Positions 51,488 through 63,076 are shown, counted from the stretch's first letter. The stretch is 64,000 bases of DNA from Nectonema munidae (GCA_030549495.1 JAUIRK010000860.1:157501-221500); one strand, 5' to 3'. Notes: generated by a model from the sequence alone, not told the origin. A program made the numbers and translations.

Positions 51488-51652
51488 AGTCCTGTGCGGA
51501 GGAGAGGTCTATGCAGTCACCCGCAAATGTAGGACCCACGGGAAGCCAACCTTAAAAATCTGAGACGTGGAGGGCATAGAAATTTTGATAAATGAAGATT
51601 TAAGCCTAGTATTAGAAGTCAATATGATGTTAGGTATCGCGTGACAACCTCT
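51488..51652. other. Short spacer
   Basis: Nothing recognised. Confidence 0.35.
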
Positions 51653-53856
51653 ATTGTGGTTCTTACGCCACCCTATGAAGGCGCGAGTAACTTCAAAGAG
51701 GGGCGACCCATTAAAAAATAGAGATTCCTCTATTCATATTTGTTGCCTTAAAAGGGAATTTATGAAACAAATGCATAAATTCCACTTTGCTATTACTTAT
51801 TTACAATCGATTTGTCTATTTTCTTAATTTAATAAGGTATTTCTTTAATTTCGTCTTGCAATGTCATATGAATAAATTTAGTCATTCACATTTTATGTTT
51901 TCTTAATATCATAACTTTTTTGTAATGTTAAAGTATTCAAAATGTTTTCAATAAAAATATTAATAATTTTTTCAAAAATTATGGAAATTTTAGCCATTAT
52001 TTTCTCTATTTTTTTTATTTTTCAAAAAAGTTTTTAATATTATTAAAAATGTAGAGTATATATGGAATACACTTACTTGGAAATGTAGTGCAAAAAAGCT
52101 TCCCCATATTTCTCTATTAAAAGATACAGTCAAGACAAGGATTGATGAATCGTATCACTCAAGACAAAAAATCAAGTTCTTAACAAAGTAAGAAATCCTC
52201 ATTTCTTTGCCATCGAATGTAATGAAGCGATTGATGTTGCTCAGTGTTCTCAACGGCTGATGTATGGTCGATTTGTGTCTGACAACAGCATAAAAGTGGA
52301 AATGTTATTCTGTCACCCAATGAAAATTGTTACAACCACTGATGAATAGAACCACTATTTTTCATCATTTATCAAATTTCTTTCAGGAAAACAAACTTTC
52401 GTCAGACTCGATGGTAGTTGTAGGCACTAATGGAGCTTCAAACATGCTTGGTCTGAAGTCTGAATTAATTACAAGAGTGAAAAAATCCATTTGTTCTAGG
52501 TACACACTGCATAATTCGTCATGAAGCCTTTAATATCCAGAACTTTACCTAGTGAGCTGAAGGAAATCTTGGACGTGACTATCAATATTGTCAAAATCCA
52601 AAGCTTTAAACAGCCGTCTCTTCAAACAACTCTGTAGTCTGTGAATGAAGCCTTGCTTTTTCAAACAAACGTATGATGAGTTAGACATGCGTGTACGGCT
52701 TTATGAATTACGTGAAGAACTAGCAATGTGTTTAAATTCAAATAATAAGGCAGATCTTCATGAAAAGTTCCAATCTGATGACTTTCAGCCATTTCTAGCT
52801 TACCTGGTGGATGCATTTTAAGCATTTAATGTTCTCAAACTTAAACTACCAAGGAAGTACATCCTCATGCACATGACATAATTCGGGCGTTCATATCACA
52901 ACTCGACACCTCTGGAAGCATCGAATAAAGCAGGAAAATGTAGCCAGTTTTAGCAACATAAATTCTGCTCTTAGTCATACTACTTTTGATTCTGACCTCA
53001 CCTAACTATTTTGAAAAAGAAATTTATCCGATACTTCGCAGATATAAATGATAAAGGTGAATCCTGGAAATTTATCAGGAGTCCATTTCAGTGTGAAGTA
53101 GGTGATGTTCTACATGAAATACAAGAGAAATTACTTGAGCTAAAGTTTAAATCCACAGCTAGGGATGACTTCAAAGAACTGGATCTTGAGACATTCTCTG
53201 TCAATTGTGTTGTTGTTGTTAGCTCCTAGATTATACTACCTCTATATGAGTATAATCTATCAGTTCAAAACAAAGCTTCCTTTAAACTGAAAAAGTATTT
53301 CCATAAAAGCAAGTACTCTCAGGAAGTGTCGAATTTTGTTACACTTTCGCAGCAGTAGCGATAAACCAGTGTAATTTCAGCCAACCCGCAAAAATCCACC
53401 ATAAGGTACTGCTGGCTTTTTGTAGGCTTCTACATATGGCTCTCAAGTATCTTTCTGTTTATTCTCTAGTCTCACACCAGGCGCTTCGGATTGTAACTAT
53501 GTTCTGATCCACATATCTTTGTGAAGCTGCCTTTTCCATGCTCGTTTCGATCAAGAATAAGTATAGGAACAGGCTTAATATTGAAGGCGACTTATATTGT
53601 GCACTCTCTGGCATTCAATCACGCATACAAGATCTCACTAATTACCTAAAAAGATGTCAATCATATCACTAATAATTACTAAGAAGTGATATCAGTATCT
53701 CATTAATTCAAATTCACTATCAATAAAAATATTATGTATTAAAAGCATTTTTTACTACAAAATCTGGGAGGAAATTAAATGTGTAGATGCAAGTGGCTTG
53801 GAGACAAGGGAAAGCTCTTAAAGCGGAAGTGGTTCTAAAAAGGTTAAGAACCACTG
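51653..53856 (+). mobile_element. hAT transposon (ZBED5/GTF2IRD2-like), near full length but degraded
   Basis: The left end TTGTGGTTCTTACGCC and the right end GGTTAAGAACCACTG are inverted repeats of the CAGTGGTTCTTAACC type. The left 380 bp is repeated at 63567-63815. It contains the transposase remnant below. Confidence 0.8.
52060..53675 (+). pseudogene. ZBED5-like hAT transposase, many stops
   Basis: Pieces in varying frames follow the order of ZBED5/GTF2IRD2-type transposases. CNEAIDVAQCSQRLMYGRFV is near 52210. SDSMVVVGTNGASNMLGLKS (second-Asp region; the usual motif is DGA..M.G) is in the open frame 52327-52524. ELREELAMCLNSNN is near 52710, then FIRYFADINDKGESWKFIRS and PFQCEVGDVLHEIQEKLLEL in the open frame 53011-53229. 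The C-terminal YLCEAA...RNRLN..GDL..ALSGIQ dimerisation block is near 53515-53620. At least ten breaks; inactive. Confidence 0.78.
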
Positions 53857-54419
53857 CTCTATGAAATGAAGGAAAATATATGTAGCATACTTAATCCAAT
53901 TTACTTAATGACACTTTAGGTTTCAGTCATTTGTTGTATAAAGTTGTATGAAAATTAGCTTTATTTTGATTTTAGAAAAAATAGAAACCTCATATTATCC
54001 AAGGATATGTTTTTTCCAAATCCTACGTAAAAAAGTATTGAATCAGGGTGAGTGCCATTATGTGTTAACATGCTTTAATAAAAAAAAAGAAAATTGGATT
54101 CCTACTGAAACTGAAGCAACTTAAAAAATAAAAGGAACGCCTTCTAAATTCTTTAAAGTTGATGCCCTGGCTAAGAAGAATTTGAGGAAGATAGGGAAGT
54201 AATTGAAATAATACAAAAATTTCTCAGTGGATTTATCTACCTGCAATAATATCCTTCATTGGTGGTGGGAATGCCACTCTTAGCCTTCCTCTTTTCTTTC
54301 ATCAATAGTTAATCGTGTATTTTGCATTATGACTTGGCTTAGTGCAGCAAGTCAAGGAAATTTCAACTAGGATGGAGTAATAGTTAATGAAAGAAAAACA
54401 CAGTTAAAACCTTCTTCGG
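53857..54419. other. Intergenic DNA
   Basis: Nothing recognised. A short A-run lies near 54078. Confidence 0.4.
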
Positions 54420-54560
54420 TTAACAACCCTTTCGTGACCAGTGTATCAAATATGATACATAAACAATTTTACCTTCGTCTGCTTTTTCAAATAGTTTTAT
54501 ATATGAATCTTCTGCTTTTTAATAAATATCGTCTGATTTTTCTGGTAATGAAAGTGTTAA
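54420..54560 (+). mobile_element. TTAA mini-element, palindrome type A
   Basis: 141 bp, TTAA at 54420-54423 and 54557-54560. Terminus CCCTTTCGTGACC with three extra bases (CAA) after the TTAA. Block GTATCAAATATGATAC lies at 54443-54458, 16 nt from the TTAA apart from those three bases. Highly similar to 5449-5584. Confidence 0.83.
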
Positions 54561-55360
54561 TATCCGTTTCCTTAATTCCTTCTTGAGACAAATGTCCCTA
54601 AACAAAAAAGTTTTTTAATTATTATCAATTTTTTTAGTAATTTTTCAAATTTTGCAATATTGTTATCTTTTTATAATTGTGTACGGGTAAGTAAGTGTAA
54701 ATCTTTTATATAATTTAAAAATTAAACTATTAAGTTAAACTATTTTATAATTTACTAATAATTTTGTAAATTTGTGGTAAATAAGCTTTTTTTCTTATTT
54801 GTTTGGCAGTTATTGGAGTTAGTTAGTTAGTTCATTTAGACGTCAATGACATTAGAAAAATCCATTTATAAAACTAAGGTTTTTCTAAAAAATTCCAGAA
54901 AATTCATCCAGATGCTCTGCTGCCTTCAACTTTGTTGTGTGGATCTGCTTTCTAGATCCGCCTACTTACGTTTAATATCGACACAAGCTATTAGTCCCAA
55001 AAAATTTTCAGAGACGAGTTAGGTTAGGCATAGTCTGTTACATGAGTATTCTTTCAGAAGCGCTTAAATTTATATTAATGTAAATCATGGTATTCTTCTA
55101 TATATCAGAGGTCTGGCAAGACCTCCGAGGAGACAACTTGCCAAACTTGCCAGCCGTATTATATATTTAAATGTGTAAATCGTAAAATGCTTAAAAAATA
55201 TACTTAAAATAAAAATTTTCAAAAAATATTTTACATACATATTGAAAGCCACATTTCAAAAATTCTACTTAAAAGTTCAAAAAATTTAACTTTGAAATTG
55301 CAGTTTTATTTCATAAAAACTATATGATTGGTTGAAATGTTTATGTAATCTATATTACTA
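54561..55360. other. AT-rich intergenic DNA
   Basis: Nothing recognised. Confidence 0.4.
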
Positions 55361-55412
55361 GCCGGTCCCGTGGTCGTTTCTCGCTTCGCTCGAAACATAG
55401 GATAAATGTTCG

Positions 55413-55602
55413 AAAAATGTTCAAATCAAAAAATATTTATTCTTTTTAAATATATCGTTGGCTCCCCTTACTTTTAGTTTCGTATGTGCATAATTTGATA
55501 AAAATTAATTATTAAAGACTAGGTTTATCTTTCAATTTTAAAAGTAAGGGGAGCCAACGATATATTTAAAAAGAATAAATATTTTTTGATTTTAACATTT
55601 TT
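55413..55602. repeat. Long inverted repeat, 63-bp arms, ~64-bp loop
   Basis: The arm 55413-55475 is inverted at 55540-55602 with one mismatch. It includes ATATCGTTGGCTCCCCTTAC. The transcript of either strand would form a near-perfect hairpin. Confidence 0.92.
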
Positions 55603-55640
55603 CGATTCTTTGATTATTCGACAAATATAATATTTAAAAT

Positions 55641-55985
55641 TGTTCAAATTGCAAAGTATAGGTAATAACTTTTGTAACATCGTATGAGGTAGCAAAATAT
55701 GAACAGAAAGTTTGATATTTTTTGATTTTTTAAAGAATATTTTTCGATTCTTTGATTACAGAATTTTATTTTGATTATTTGACAAATATAATATTTAAAA
55801 TCGTGCAAATTGCAAAGTATAGGTAATAACTTTTGTAACATCGTATGAGGTAGCAAAATATGAACAGAAAGTTTGATATTTTTTGATTTTTTAAAGAATA
55901 TTTTTCGATTATTTGATTACAGAATTTTATTTTGATTATTTGTTAAAATATATTATTTAATATCGTGAAAAAATTAATAACTTAT
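55641..55985 (+). repeat. Direct duplication, 160-bp unit
   Basis: CAAATTGCAAAGTATAGGTA starts at about 55645 and again at about 55805. The copies are nearly identical through TTTTTTGATTTTTTAAAGAA. A third, diverged partial copy begins near 55960. Confidence 0.88.
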
Positions 55986-56041
55986 CTAACATCCTCTCCC
56001 CGAATGAGGTATATCAAATCTTACATCTAGCAAAATATGAA

Positions 56042-56428
56042 CTAATAGGTTGGAGATGAATTATCGCGGTATACAGGTTGGAGATGAACCATCGTAGTAT
56101 ACAGGTATAATGTTTATAGGTAATAACTTATGTAGCATCGTCTCCCCGAATGAGGTATATCAAATCTTACATCTAGCAGAATGTGAACAGAAAGTTGAAC
56201 ATTGTCTCCCTAGTTATTTGTACATGGAATAGAAACCATCGTAGTATACAGGTTGGAGATGAATCATCGTAGTATACAGGTTGGAGATGAACCATCGTAG
56301 AATACAGGTTGGAGAAGAATCATCGTAGTATACAGGTTGGAGATGAATCATTGTAGTATATAGTTTGGAGATGAATCATCGTAGAATACAGGTTGGAGAA
56401 GAATCATCGTAATATACGGGTTGGAGAT
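56042..56428 (+). repeat. 28-bp minisatellite
   Basis: The unit is CAGGTTGGAGATGAATCATC plus GTAGTATA. Two copies lie at about 56042-56105 and about seven more at 56230-56428, separated by other sequence that contains the TCTCCCCGAATGAGGTATAT block, itself present twice (about 55996 and 56140). Confidence 0.9.
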
Positions 56429-56530
56429 AACACGCAAGTTGTCTACCCGCGTTCAACCGTACAGGTTATGAGATATACATATATATATATATATATTCTA
56501 CATTATATTTATATGTGGGCCGAAGTCAGA

Positions 56531-57999
56531 AACCAAGGCGTAGTTAAAGTCACTTTATATCAAATTTCCTATTGTAGTTAAGTATACTAACAATATCATT
56601 TTTACATTGCATATCTTTATTTATCCTACTTTTGTTATATAACTATTTAATTTATATTTGGGAGCAAGCAAAATTTCGTGACATCCATTTTTTATCCGGA
56701 TGGTCTTCCTCTGAAAAATTGATTTCAGGGTTATGATAGTGCTCTTGCGAAGGATTCTAGTATTGATAGAAGCAAATAAAAAGCACGAATTTATTTCTCC
56801 ATGGAAGCATCCAAGTTAGGATTGTATCGTTCACTAAAGATGTTTTGATATTCACGGACAGGCAAATTTAGCCACCCACCCCCACCCCCCTATGGAATTT
56901 GTTTTACCATTTTGTTGTAGCACCTTTTAAGGTGTATAAATTTATACGCTTTCTAATAGGCCAGCCTCACTCGTGACAATTTTGCCAACTGTATTGAGAG
57001 TCATGTACTTCAAATGTAGTCAAAGTATAGATTTACAGTTAGTTAGCGTTCCTGAGATGTAAATGGGATGGAAAGATCAACTAGATCATGGACACTAAGC
57101 ATTCCTGCAGGACCAAAGATATCCGAAAAAAGGGTAGTCTCGCGAATGCTTCAACAATTTTCCAAGAAACTAAGAATTCATGCTTAAAGAGGAAGATCAT
57201 TTCTTAATGAAATATTTTTGATTAAATTTGATATATGGGAACATTCAAAAGTGAATCAACTTCAAGGTTAGTTTTTCAATTAATTCACAAAGACGATGAT
57301 AAGATGATGCGAATAAGTAGGCATACGAGTGTTATTTGTTTCTCTATCGAGAGAGAAAATGCTTTTGAATTTGGAATAATAGATGGATTAAATTGATCAA
57401 TAAAAATTCAATCAATTTATTCAAAGATGAGCATAAATAACTAAATCACAAAATAATCATTATTATGTTAAATTCAATAAATATTTAAATCTCTTTTTAA
57501 AATTAATTAAAACTTATATTTATCAGAAGTAGATTTGGCAAAGAATTCCATAATTTGATATTAACAAGTTACGAGAGCGATAAAGAAAAGCGCAATCATC
57601 TGCATGCATATAAATGCTCAAAAGCCTTATTCTCGTATATTTTTATCACAGTAAAAGAAAAGGAATTAGATTAAAGACAAAAAATATTCTTAGTTAAACT
57701 AGCGAAAAAAGGCTATATGGAAATTTGCTTAAATTTTGTCATTCTAAAAACATATGATAATTAAAACGTGAAATACGATGATAAAAATATATACTATTAG
57801 AATTGAGAAAACTTCTATATCATATTTATTAGTAGTGCTTGATACGCTTCTTACTACTTCTATGATACCTGATTAAAAGGTTTCATTAAAAAAAATACCT
57901 TACTATTTCTCGCGGAACACTTGGAGAGTTTTCGCGGAAACCCTAGTTCCGGTTGACAAAAGCTAAGCTAAATTGATAGATATCATTCGTATAAAATTA
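56531..57999. other. Intergenic DNA
   Basis: A C-run lies at about 56876-56890. 56990-57190 has weakly transposase-like words but nothing I can assign. The remainder is AT-rich. Confidence 0.4.
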
Positions 58000-58495
58000 A
58001 AATTTGCCTCTGAAACTAAGACTACTTAATTTCGCAAGCAAAATTTTATGTTTAACTGAGTCAAAGGCTTTACTGTAGTCTAAGACAATAGCCAAACTTT
58101 TATATTTCATCATAAATTTCATTAACAAAAATAGGCAGAGTTGTTTCAGGTTTAAAACCAAATTGATTATATCATTAAGTTACCTTTTTTAATTAAACTT
58201 CATTTTCTTTTCAAATAACCACTTTTTCAATTAAAAAACGGTATTAAGCTTATGGGAGGAAAATAGCTGAAAGAATTTTTATTTCCAGATTTAATTAAAG
58301 GAATTATTTTAGCAATTTTAAAGATATCTGGAAAAACTTCTTCATCGTACATTTTATTGAATAAAATTACTAAATTATGAGCTAAATAAAAAGAGATCAT
58401 TTTAGCCCATTTATTTGAGATATTGTCATAACCAGATGATGCAGAAGAATTAACTGATTTGACGGAAGATATTTCATTCAAAAAAGAAATATCAT
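58000..58495 (-). pseudogene. Non-LTR reverse transcriptase fragment (N-terminal half)
   Basis: The minus-strand open frame 58227-58481 encodes SASSGYDNISNKWAKMISFY, then FNKMYDEEVFPDIFKIAKII and PLIKSGNK. This is the conserved start of Jockey/CR1-type reverse transcriptases (S.G.D.I......P..W..A...P..K...). Further left, broken frames reach VLDYSKAFDSVKHKILLAKL (motif A) at about 58030-58090. Endonuclease and motifs B and C are absent. Confidence 0.78.
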
Positions 58496-58881
58496 TTTTA
58501 TGAAGATGTAGAAAAGCCCTTCTTATGGTTTACAAAAAAGTCTTATTAAAAAACTTAATTTTATTTTAATTTCTTTTCAAACGGGTTTAAACAAAACTGG
58601 GAAAAATTAATATATTGTTAAAAAAATTTGCAAGCCTAGTAATTGAGAAATGACATATGATTCTGTGACACTTTCTGATATTTTAATGAAAAATTTACTG
58701 ATTATTCTAAGTTGTGTCAAATTCCAATATTCATTTTTCAGCTTTTAGTCAGATATTTTCTTGCTATTATTTCATTTTATCAAAATAAAAAAAGCTAAAA
58801 AAAAGTCTGGAACCACAAAAATTGTAATCGAAAATGAAATTGTTTTTATATTTTATGCTTTAAAACAAAAAAAGATTACTT
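58496..58881. other. AT-rich intergenic DNA
   Basis: Nothing recognised. Confidence 0.4.
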
Positions 58882-61085
58882 TTTAACACCCCGAAAAAAA
58901 TGAAAAAACAAACATTAAATTCAGAATTATTTAAAATATTTTTTGTTCTAGAAATTTTTGTTTTCTTTCAATCTAATTTCCAAGCTACTTCAAAAATGTA
59001 TGTCTTATTTTTTTTCTTTATTCATCAGATTTATGTTCCCATGTGGGAACAATGCCTAGATATGAACTTTTTGATTCATATTTTTATGATAGACTTTGCT
59101 TGTTTTTAAATCTTAAATTTTTTTTTATTTAAGAATAATTGTGTTTTTGGAATATTCTAAAATGTATAATGCAAACTCGTTACACTTCAGGAAGTTGATG
59201 AACAAACCCTTAAAAAATGTTATAATTCTTCCTCCTTCTGCTAATATTGATCTTGACAGCGACACTGAAAATGTTCCTGATCAATATGCTGACGAGAACT
59301 ATGAAGAGCTTTTCGAACCTTCTGGTGAATTAGAGCTAGACAATAGCTCAAGTGGCTGTGAGGATTCTATATACTTGCCATTCCTAAAGCCAAAAAAACT
59401 AAAACCCATGAACCAGTATGGAAAAACAACCGAATTTCATTAAGAGTATTCCTTCAGACGAAATTGATAATCTTGCTCTTGTTTATCCAGAGCTTGTTTT
59501 AAAACTCCTTTTGAGATATGGAAGTTATTCATTACTGATGCCTTGATTGAAAAAATTCTAGAAGAAACTTTATTGTATGCGAGGCGAGATAAAAATAATA
59601 TACATTTTGACCTTTGTAAAGGAGAAATACAAAGATTTTTTGGAGTAATTATACTATCTGGATATCATTCTCAACCTTCGGAAAAAGATTATTGGTCGAA
59701 TCAACCAGATCTTGGTGTCTCTATTGTTTCTGAAGCCTCGAGTTCTAAGCGTTTTTTACAAATAAAGTCTATGTTCCATCTTACTGATAACTCAAAGCTA
59801 GAAAATAATAAAAATAAAATGGCAAAAGTTTCGTTTTTGTTTGAAATCTTGAATAAGTCTTTTGTTGAACATGGAATTTTCACAAATTTCTGAGTATTGA
59901 CGAATCTATGATTCCATACTTTGGTAAACATAGTTACAAGATGTTTATTCGTGGTAAACCTATTAGGTTTGGTTACAAAGCTTGGTGTCTTTGTGGAGAA
60001 GATGGGTACCCTTATCATATGAGCTTGTATTCAGGCAAAATTGAAGGCCAAGCTGAACCTTTGGGAAGTCGTGTGGTAAATGAAAAAATCGATGTAATAA
60101 AGCAGTTCCCGAGTCCATCAAACATGATTTATTTTTCAATAATTTTTTCACAAGTTATCATCTTCTTGCAGATTTATCTACAAAGAACTTCAAAGCTATT
60201 GGAACCGTACGTGAAAGCAAAACTAAAGGTGCTTGTAAAAAATTGAAATCTGTTTCATATATGAAAAAAACTCCCAGAGGAACTTTTGATTTTTGTACTG
60301 ATGGAATCGTTTATTTTTGTAGATGGAACGATAATTCTATCGTCATACTCATATACCAACTAGCACGACAAAACGACGAAATAAAAAAAAGCCACGGACA
60401 TTATTCAACCTCAATTGGTTAAGCAATACAACGCTGGTATGGGTGGCGTTGACTTGTTAGATAGACTGTTGAGTGCTTATCGTCCTATGATGCAAGGAAA
60501 AAAATGGTATTGGTGATTGATTACAAACGCAATAAACCTTTCAATTGTAGCAGCATGGAGGTTGTACTCTAAAGTCAACATAAATATGATGTCTCATCTT
60601 CAGTTTAGAGGAGAAGTTGCAATATGTCTTTTGAAGTAAACTTGAGAAAAAAACTGATGGAGGCACAAAACCGAATCTTCCTGATGATGTAAGGTTTGAC
60701 GGACTCATTTCAAAGTTTCGACAAGTCAAGGAAGATGTAAAGTGTGCCAAAAAACACGCGTTACATGTGTGAAAAATGTAAAGTGAGGCTGCATTCAGAT
60801 AAAAGTGCAAAATGTTTTGAATTTTATCACAATAAATAATTCTTCTTTAAAAAGCATATATATAATATTTAAGAATAGTACTTTGTAGGAAAAAGAAATA
60901 TAGTTGTATAAAAAAAGATACTATATATCGGCGATGTTCCCACATGGGAACATGAATTTTTTTAAAAGAGTATCCAATCTTTTTGTATAATTTTTTATAA
61001 TATTTCTTAAATATTGTCAGACAAGCTAAAAATAAAGTATTACAACAAAACCTATTGGCTTTAAGTAAGTGCCACGAAAAAGGTT
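58882..61085 (+). mobile_element. piggyBac transposon of the PGBD2/3-like group (provisional borders)
   Basis: The transposase gene is flanked by two near-identical palindromes: GTTCCCATGTGGGAAC at 59035-59050, and GTTCCCACATGGGAAC near 60937-60953. Both are of the type found in the type B mini-elements. Possible outer ends are TTAACACCCCGAAAAA at 58892 and, inverted, TTAACCTTTTTCGTGG with its TTAA near 61082. These two ends resemble each other only partly, so the borders are tentative. Confidence 0.65.
59159..60840 (+). pseudogene. PGBD2/3-like piggyBac transposase, several breaks
   Basis: The N-terminal frame 59141-59443 is acidic (DLDSDTENVPDQYADENYEE). The next frame (59543-59893) has FDLCKGEIQRFFGVIILSGY, then PSEKDYWSNQPDLGVSIVSE and MFHLTDNSKLENNKNKMAKV. 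A third (59908-60246) has SIDESMIPYFGKHSYKMFIR (first catalytic Asp), then GKPIRFGYKAWCLCGEDGYP. Further pieces carry NFFTSYHLLADLSTKNFKAI (the Asp of the second motif is replaced or lost) and GMGGVDLLDRLLSAYRPMMQ (third Asp), then GKKWYW. The Cys-rich C-terminus is represented near 60750-60840 (MCEKCKVRLHSDKSAKCFEF in another frame). Closest by eye to the PGBD2/PGBD3 group, unlike the copy at 38.5 kb. Inactive. Confidence 0.83.
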
Positions 61086-61263
61086 AATCGTTTAAAATTG
61101 AATAGCAAGGTTTTTACTGATTGGATTTAATTCCTGTATCGACTTTTCTATTTTTCCTGAAAGGAAAGTATGCCCTTTCTTCAACAAAATGTGATAGATT
61201 AAATATAGGTGTATGAAGTATACCCGTAATTTCAAAATATTCTAAAATCTACTTCATAATCAA

Positions 61264-61640
61264 ATGTATTCATTTTTTTTTGGTTTCAGAAAATATCACA
61301 ACACACAAACTTTACTTTCTCTACTTATAAATTATATTTTGGACAATTTGCGTTCTGGAAATGGTATTATATTTATGGATCTTTCAAAAGCATTCGACAC
61401 TGTTTCTAATGACCTTTTGCTCCATAAATTAAAATTCAATGCTTTTCAAGATAGATCCTTTATGAAATCCTATCCCAAAACGCGTTACCAACTAATTTCA
61501 ATTGATGGAACATTATCAAAATCTAACTGGATAAGATCAAGAATTCCTTAAAAATGCAAACATGGACCCCTTCTCTTTCTAATCTATATTAATGACTTAT
61601 ATCTTTCAAATTTAACTTAAATTTCTTCCGCTTCGCTGAT
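61264..61640 (+). pseudogene. Non-LTR reverse transcriptase fragment
   Basis: The open frame 61264-61551 encodes FFFGFRKYHNTQTLLSLLIN and NGIIFMDLSKAFDTVSNDLL (motif A), then YQLISIDGTLSKSNW. Past a break, HGPLLFLIYINDLYLSNLT (motif B remnant) and a FADD-like stretch follow near 61635. Jockey/CR1-like; 5' and 3' parts missing. Confidence 0.82.
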
Positions 61641-62573
61641 GACTTGAAAGATAAATATCTCTTTTCTTCTAATATTAAGTAGCACGGAAAATACTCAAAG
61701 CAATGCTTTTTTCTAATATAATGATTTTAATTTCACATTTGAGTTAATTGACTCTTTCCCATTGCTAGGAATCATATTGATAAAAAAAATTAAGTTGGTT
61801 TGAGCACATCTAGAAAGTTAATAAGAACGTCTCAAGAGCGATTGACATCCTGAAGCACTTCAAAAAATTATTTTCCACTTGAAATCCAAAAGCTAATATA
61901 TATTTCCTTTTTTAATAATAATCTGTTCTATCAATCTGAGATTCGAAAAGTTAGCGACTTTAATATAATTTAGCAATGTTAATATACAAACTCTTTAATG
62001 CCCTTTTGATAATATCTTCTTCCTTTGAACTATAGTTATAATCTTGGCAACAAATTTTCCTTGCTAATCCTTACTACAAAAGAGTTAAATTCTATTAATC
62101 AATCAAATATAAGATATCCAATTTTTTGAACAAAAATAAGCACACAACGTCTATATTATATATGAATATAGGTGCTATGTGGAAATTACCTATCTGAATG
62201 AAACTTTATAAATTGTTTTCCATGTTCTCTAAACGAAAATTAGCTCTACCCAAAATTCCCCATTATTAGTTAATATTTTCTAACATCTTTTCATGCTTCT
62301 ATTCCACTCTATAATATCTTACCCCTTTTTTCTTCTTGTTTTAATAATTTACTACTACATTCCTATTTTTAGAGTTAATTTCCAATGTACAATATTTTTT
62401 ATTTACATTGTATAAGTGATTTTTTCACATTTACGATTTAAGGCCTTTTAAAAAAATACCACCATGTAAGCTACTGTTTCATTGCGATCATACATATTTT
62501 TCATAGATCTATTATAGCATTAATATCTTCTTCATAGATAGATGGGTGTACAAAATGTACACATTTTCTTTCA
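61641..62573. other. AT-rich intergenic DNA
   Basis: The first 200 bp may be the decayed end of the LINE. Nothing else recognised. Confidence 0.4.
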
Positions 62574-62700
62574 TTAACCAGTTATCGACCACAGTCGACT
62601 TTACAAAAATAAAATCGTCTGCGTTTATTAATGATTTTTAATACAAATCTTTTGCTTTACATTAGATATCGTCTGATTATTGTGGCCGATAACGGGTTAA
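62574..62700 (+). mobile_element. TTAA mini-element, palindrome type C with half palindrome
   Basis: 127 bp, TTAA 62574-62577 and 62697-62700, inverted relative to 23099 and 37601. The 16-nt terminus CCAGTTATCGACCACA is followed by GTCGACTTTAC; ten bases of the expected palindrome are missing, leaving one half site. Confidence 0.8.
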
Positions 62701-62885
62701 TTCCTCTGTTTTCTTAATTTTTTTCTCTCAATGACATCGAAAATAGTTGAAATTGATCATTCATCATATTTTATTGAATATTTTTTCATATAGTTATTCA
62801 CAAATGTCAAGCATATACAACATATATAAGTCCTTTTCAAATGCATCTTCAATTGTTTTTGTGAAATTTACATATATTTTAGAGA
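62701..62885. other. AT-rich spacer
   Basis: Nothing recognised. Confidence 0.35.
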
Positions 62886-63076
62886 TGTATCGATATATAT
62901 CCACAGATGCAGATCATATGCAAAAAAATGTACATCTGTCCAAATATTTAAGAAGTTTAAACTTGTGTTTGCTTAGAATGGCAATTATGATAAACCGTAT
63001 CCGGGGCTCCCCTATAATTCTGAAATCCGCATCCGGTAGGATGTCAAATTTGATATCCACATTCGGGGATACAAAA
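62886..63076. mobile_element. Second copy of the 34.3-kb MITE-like element, degraded
   Basis: It begins AGATGTATCGATATATATCC, and 62950-63010 matches 35010-35060 (GTGTTTGCTTAGAATGGCAA). GGATGTC and GGGGATAC words mark the right part. It lacks the nested hAT element found in the 34-kb copy. Confidence 0.6.

Larger units (their letters stand above)
55361..56530 (-). mobile_element. Complex repeat element with Helitron-like end (candidate)
   Basis: Read on the minus strand, the left border ends ...GACCACGGGACCGGCTAG followed by T, i.e. CTAG before T. An imperfect hairpin region, GTTTCGAGCGAAGCGAGAAAC with GTTTC/GAAAC arms, lies about 15 nt inside. That is the layout of Helitron 3' ends. Inside are a 63-bp inverted repeat, a 160-bp direct duplication and a 28-bp minisatellite. 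The CTCGCTTCGCTCGA piece also borders the minisatellite at 27917. No Rep/helicase coding region is present and the other end is unknown. Confidence 0.4.

Noticed and set aside
56990-57190. Tc1-type transposase fragment
   Set aside because: A short helix-turn-helix-like reading was noticed, but no catalytic motif, terminal repeat or TA flank supports it.
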